A DNA stretch of 64,000 nucleotides from Streptomyces flavidovirens DSM 40150 (lineage in GTDB: Bacteria; Actinomycetota; Actinomycetes; Streptomycetales; Streptomycetaceae), in the NCBI RefSeq assembly GCF_000429085.1, contig NZ_AUBE01000020.1:82581-146580 (forward strand). The letters are read 5' to 3'. A program made the position numbers and the translations under genes. Shown one piece after another: positions 62,886 to 64,000 of this stretch (the stretch's first letter is position 1; each line of letters opens with the position of its first letter). Below the pieces are notes generated by a model. It was not told the origin of the DNA, searched no databases, and saw only the letters and a list, made by a program, of their open reading frames with translations.

Positions 62886-63566
62886 CTAGAAGGCGGGTTG
62901 AAGGAGCCCGCCGAGCGCATTGCAGGAAGCCACAACGCGCTGAAGATCACGCCGGGACAGCAAGCCGCCGACGGGCAGCGCGAGGGTCTCATCGGCAGCG
63001 CGCTCGGTCTCGGGCAGACAGACCTCCCGCCGGAAGGCGGGCAGCCTGTGTACGGGCGTCTTCACGGGCACCTGGCAGTCCACACCTTTGCGCCGCACGG
63101 CGCGGGCAAAGGCATCACGGTCGGGCCGCCCATTGCCGGGAACCCGGACGACGTACTGCTGATACGTATGCCCTGCGCACGCCTCGGGGGTCCGCACCCC
63201 GGTGAGCCGCCTGTCCAAATAAGCGGCGTGCACCTGCCGTTGAGCGAGCGCACTCTGCTCAGGGACGTCTCCTTCGCGGTGCTCCACCACCAGAAGCCCC
63301 CGCCGCCGCCCGAGCTCCCGCACCGGCTTCACACCGGCCAGGTACCCGAATCGCGGTACGGCGACGATGGCGGCCGTACGCGACGTCACAGCAGCGTCGG
63401 CAGCGTCCGCATCAAGGCAGTAGGTGGCCCCGTCGATGTCCGCGAACACGGGCATGGCCCCAACGGCCCGCACGGCCTCGGCCAGCTCGGCGTTCCCGTA
63501 GGCCGACACGATGACCTCGTCGCCGGCACCGACACCCGCGGACTTCAGCATTCCGATCGTCCCCAT
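62886..63566 (-). CDS. Shortened DegT/DnrJ/EryC1-family protein without PLP lysine
   Basis: 226-residue protein matching two separate parts of the sugar-aminotransferase family: the large-domain stretch GVGAGDEVIVSAYGNAELAEAVRAVGAMPVFADID to LLVVEH, then directly the C-terminal YQQYVVRVP and VKTPVHRLPAF region. The roughly 80 residues between, which hold the cofactor-binding lysine, and the glycine-rich N-terminus are missing; full members have ~370 residues. It could be an inactive or regulatory relic. The ATG at 63566 has AAGG close by; another start five codons later is possible. It lies between tRNA-Thr and the rRNA operon on the same strand. Confidence 0.7.
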   Translation of the reverse strand: MGTIGMLKSAGVGAGDEVIVSAYGNAELAEAVRAVGAMPVFADIDGATYCLDADAADAAVTSRTAAIVAVPRFGYLAGVKPVRELGRRRGLLVVEHREGDVPEQSALAQRQVHAAYLDRRLTGVRTPEACAGHTYQQYVVRVPGNGRPDRDAFARAVRRKGVDCQVPVKTPVHRLPAFRREVCLPETERAADETLALPVGGLLSRRDLQRVVASCNALGGLLQPAF

Positions 63567-63613
63567 GCCTTGGGATGCTGGTCGTACAACGTGAACAGCA
63601 AGTAACAGGGCAT

Positions 63614-63657
63614 AAAAAAACGCTGGTCCCCGAACCGAAGTTCAGGGACCAGCGTTG
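63614..63657 (-). terminator. Rho-independent terminator of rRNA operon
   Basis: On the minus strand a 12-bp stem AACGCTGGTCCC plus an inner GAAC/GTTC stem closed by a UUCG tetraloop, followed by a run of Ts. It lies just downstream of 5S rRNA. Confidence 0.9.
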
Positions 63658-63664
63658 AATGATC

Positions 63665-63783
63665 GTTCGGCGGCGTCCTACTCTCCCACAGGGTCCCCCC
63701 TGCAGTACCATCGGCGCTGAAAGGCTTAGCTTCCGGGTTCGGAATGTAACCGGGCGTTTCCCTAACGCTATGACCACCGAAAC
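63665..63783 (-). rRNA. rrf: 5S ribosomal RNA
   Basis: 119 nt on the minus strand, starting GTTTCGGTGGTCATAGCG and containing CCGAACCCGGAAGCTAAG and the closing GTAGGACGCCGCCGAAC. Both ends pair as expected for 5S. It is the last gene of the rRNA operon. Confidence 0.95.
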
Positions 63784-63857
63784 ACTATGAAGATATCGAA
63801 CCGGATGTTGGCACAGTTCGTTACTTCAGAACTAACACAGTGGACGCGAGCAACTGA

Positions 63858-64000
63858 GGACAAGCCCTCGGCCTATTAGTACCAGTCAGCTCCACCCGTT
63901 ACCGGGCTTCCACATCTGGCCTATCAACCCAGTCGTCTACTGGGAGCCTTAACCCCTCAAAGGGGGTGGGAATACTCATCTCGAAGCAGGCTTCCCGCTT
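63858..64000 (-). rRNA. rrl: 23S ribosomal RNA, 3' end (partial)
   Basis: Minus strand, the last ~143 nt of 23S, recognised by GGAGCTGACTGGTACTAATAGGCCGAGGG near its 3' end and the preceding conserved helices. The rest lies beyond base 64000. The spacer to 5S is about 75 nt. Confidence 0.93.

Overview
This is a very GC-rich actinobacterial chromosome segment, almost certainly from a Streptomyces. The evidence is strong third-position GC bias, frequent GTG starts, lipoproteins with an LTATAC-type lipobox, and gene content and order that match, from memory, the conserved core of the S. coelicolor chromosome around SCO5745-SCO5802. It is mostly core genome: I see no prophage, transposon or CRISPR array.

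Layout. 1-983: start of a DinG/XPD-type helicase. 1039-7059: four-gene NIS siderophore operon (aminotransferase, two IucA/IucC synthetases, IucB-type acyltransferase). 7362-8585: secreted serine protease. 8694-19883: housekeeping block with hflX, an M1 peptidase, rshA, dapF, miaA, two small genes including an MT0933-like antitoxin, a LigB-like protein and miaB. 19954-26782: a lone TAXI binding protein, the GluR-GluK two-component system and the divergent gluABCD glutamate importer. 26926-28632: FAD monooxygenase. 28952-31457: two divergent CorA channels, one preceded by a possible 18-codon Pro-rich leader ORF. 31542-33275: recX and recA, with a LexA box inside the recA promoter. 33456-44861: AI-2E exporter family protein, DUF3046, a toroid-like protein, AraC-AzlC-AzlD, Lhr helicase with Nei glycosylase, and an SDR. 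44809-53087: small membrane protein, Dps, ClgR, CinA, PgsA, RimO, a RodZ-like protein and FtsK. 53258-62640: osmoadaptation signalling genes osaB, osaA (poly-HAMP hybrid kinase) and osaC (RsbW-PAS-GAF-PP2C). 62690-64000: tRNA-Thr(GGT), a shortened DegT-family protein, then 5S and the 3' end of 23S rRNA on the minus strand.

How the genes work together. recA/recX form an SOS-controlled pair and Lhr/Nei a repair pair. RimO-PgsA-CinA are translationally coupled by 4-nt overlaps, with ClgR following. GluR-GluK is divergent from the glutamate importer it is reported to control. OsaA/B/C is an osmotic-stress circuit reported to connect to SigB.

The items most worth a second look are the candidate leader ORF before corA, the siderophore operon that lacks decarboxylase and N-hydroxylase genes, the layered operator region between gluR and gluA, the RshA synthetase domain that appears to lack its catalytic Asp, the DegT-family protein without a PLP lysine, and a recurring pattern of short tandem repeats at the 3' ends of genes.
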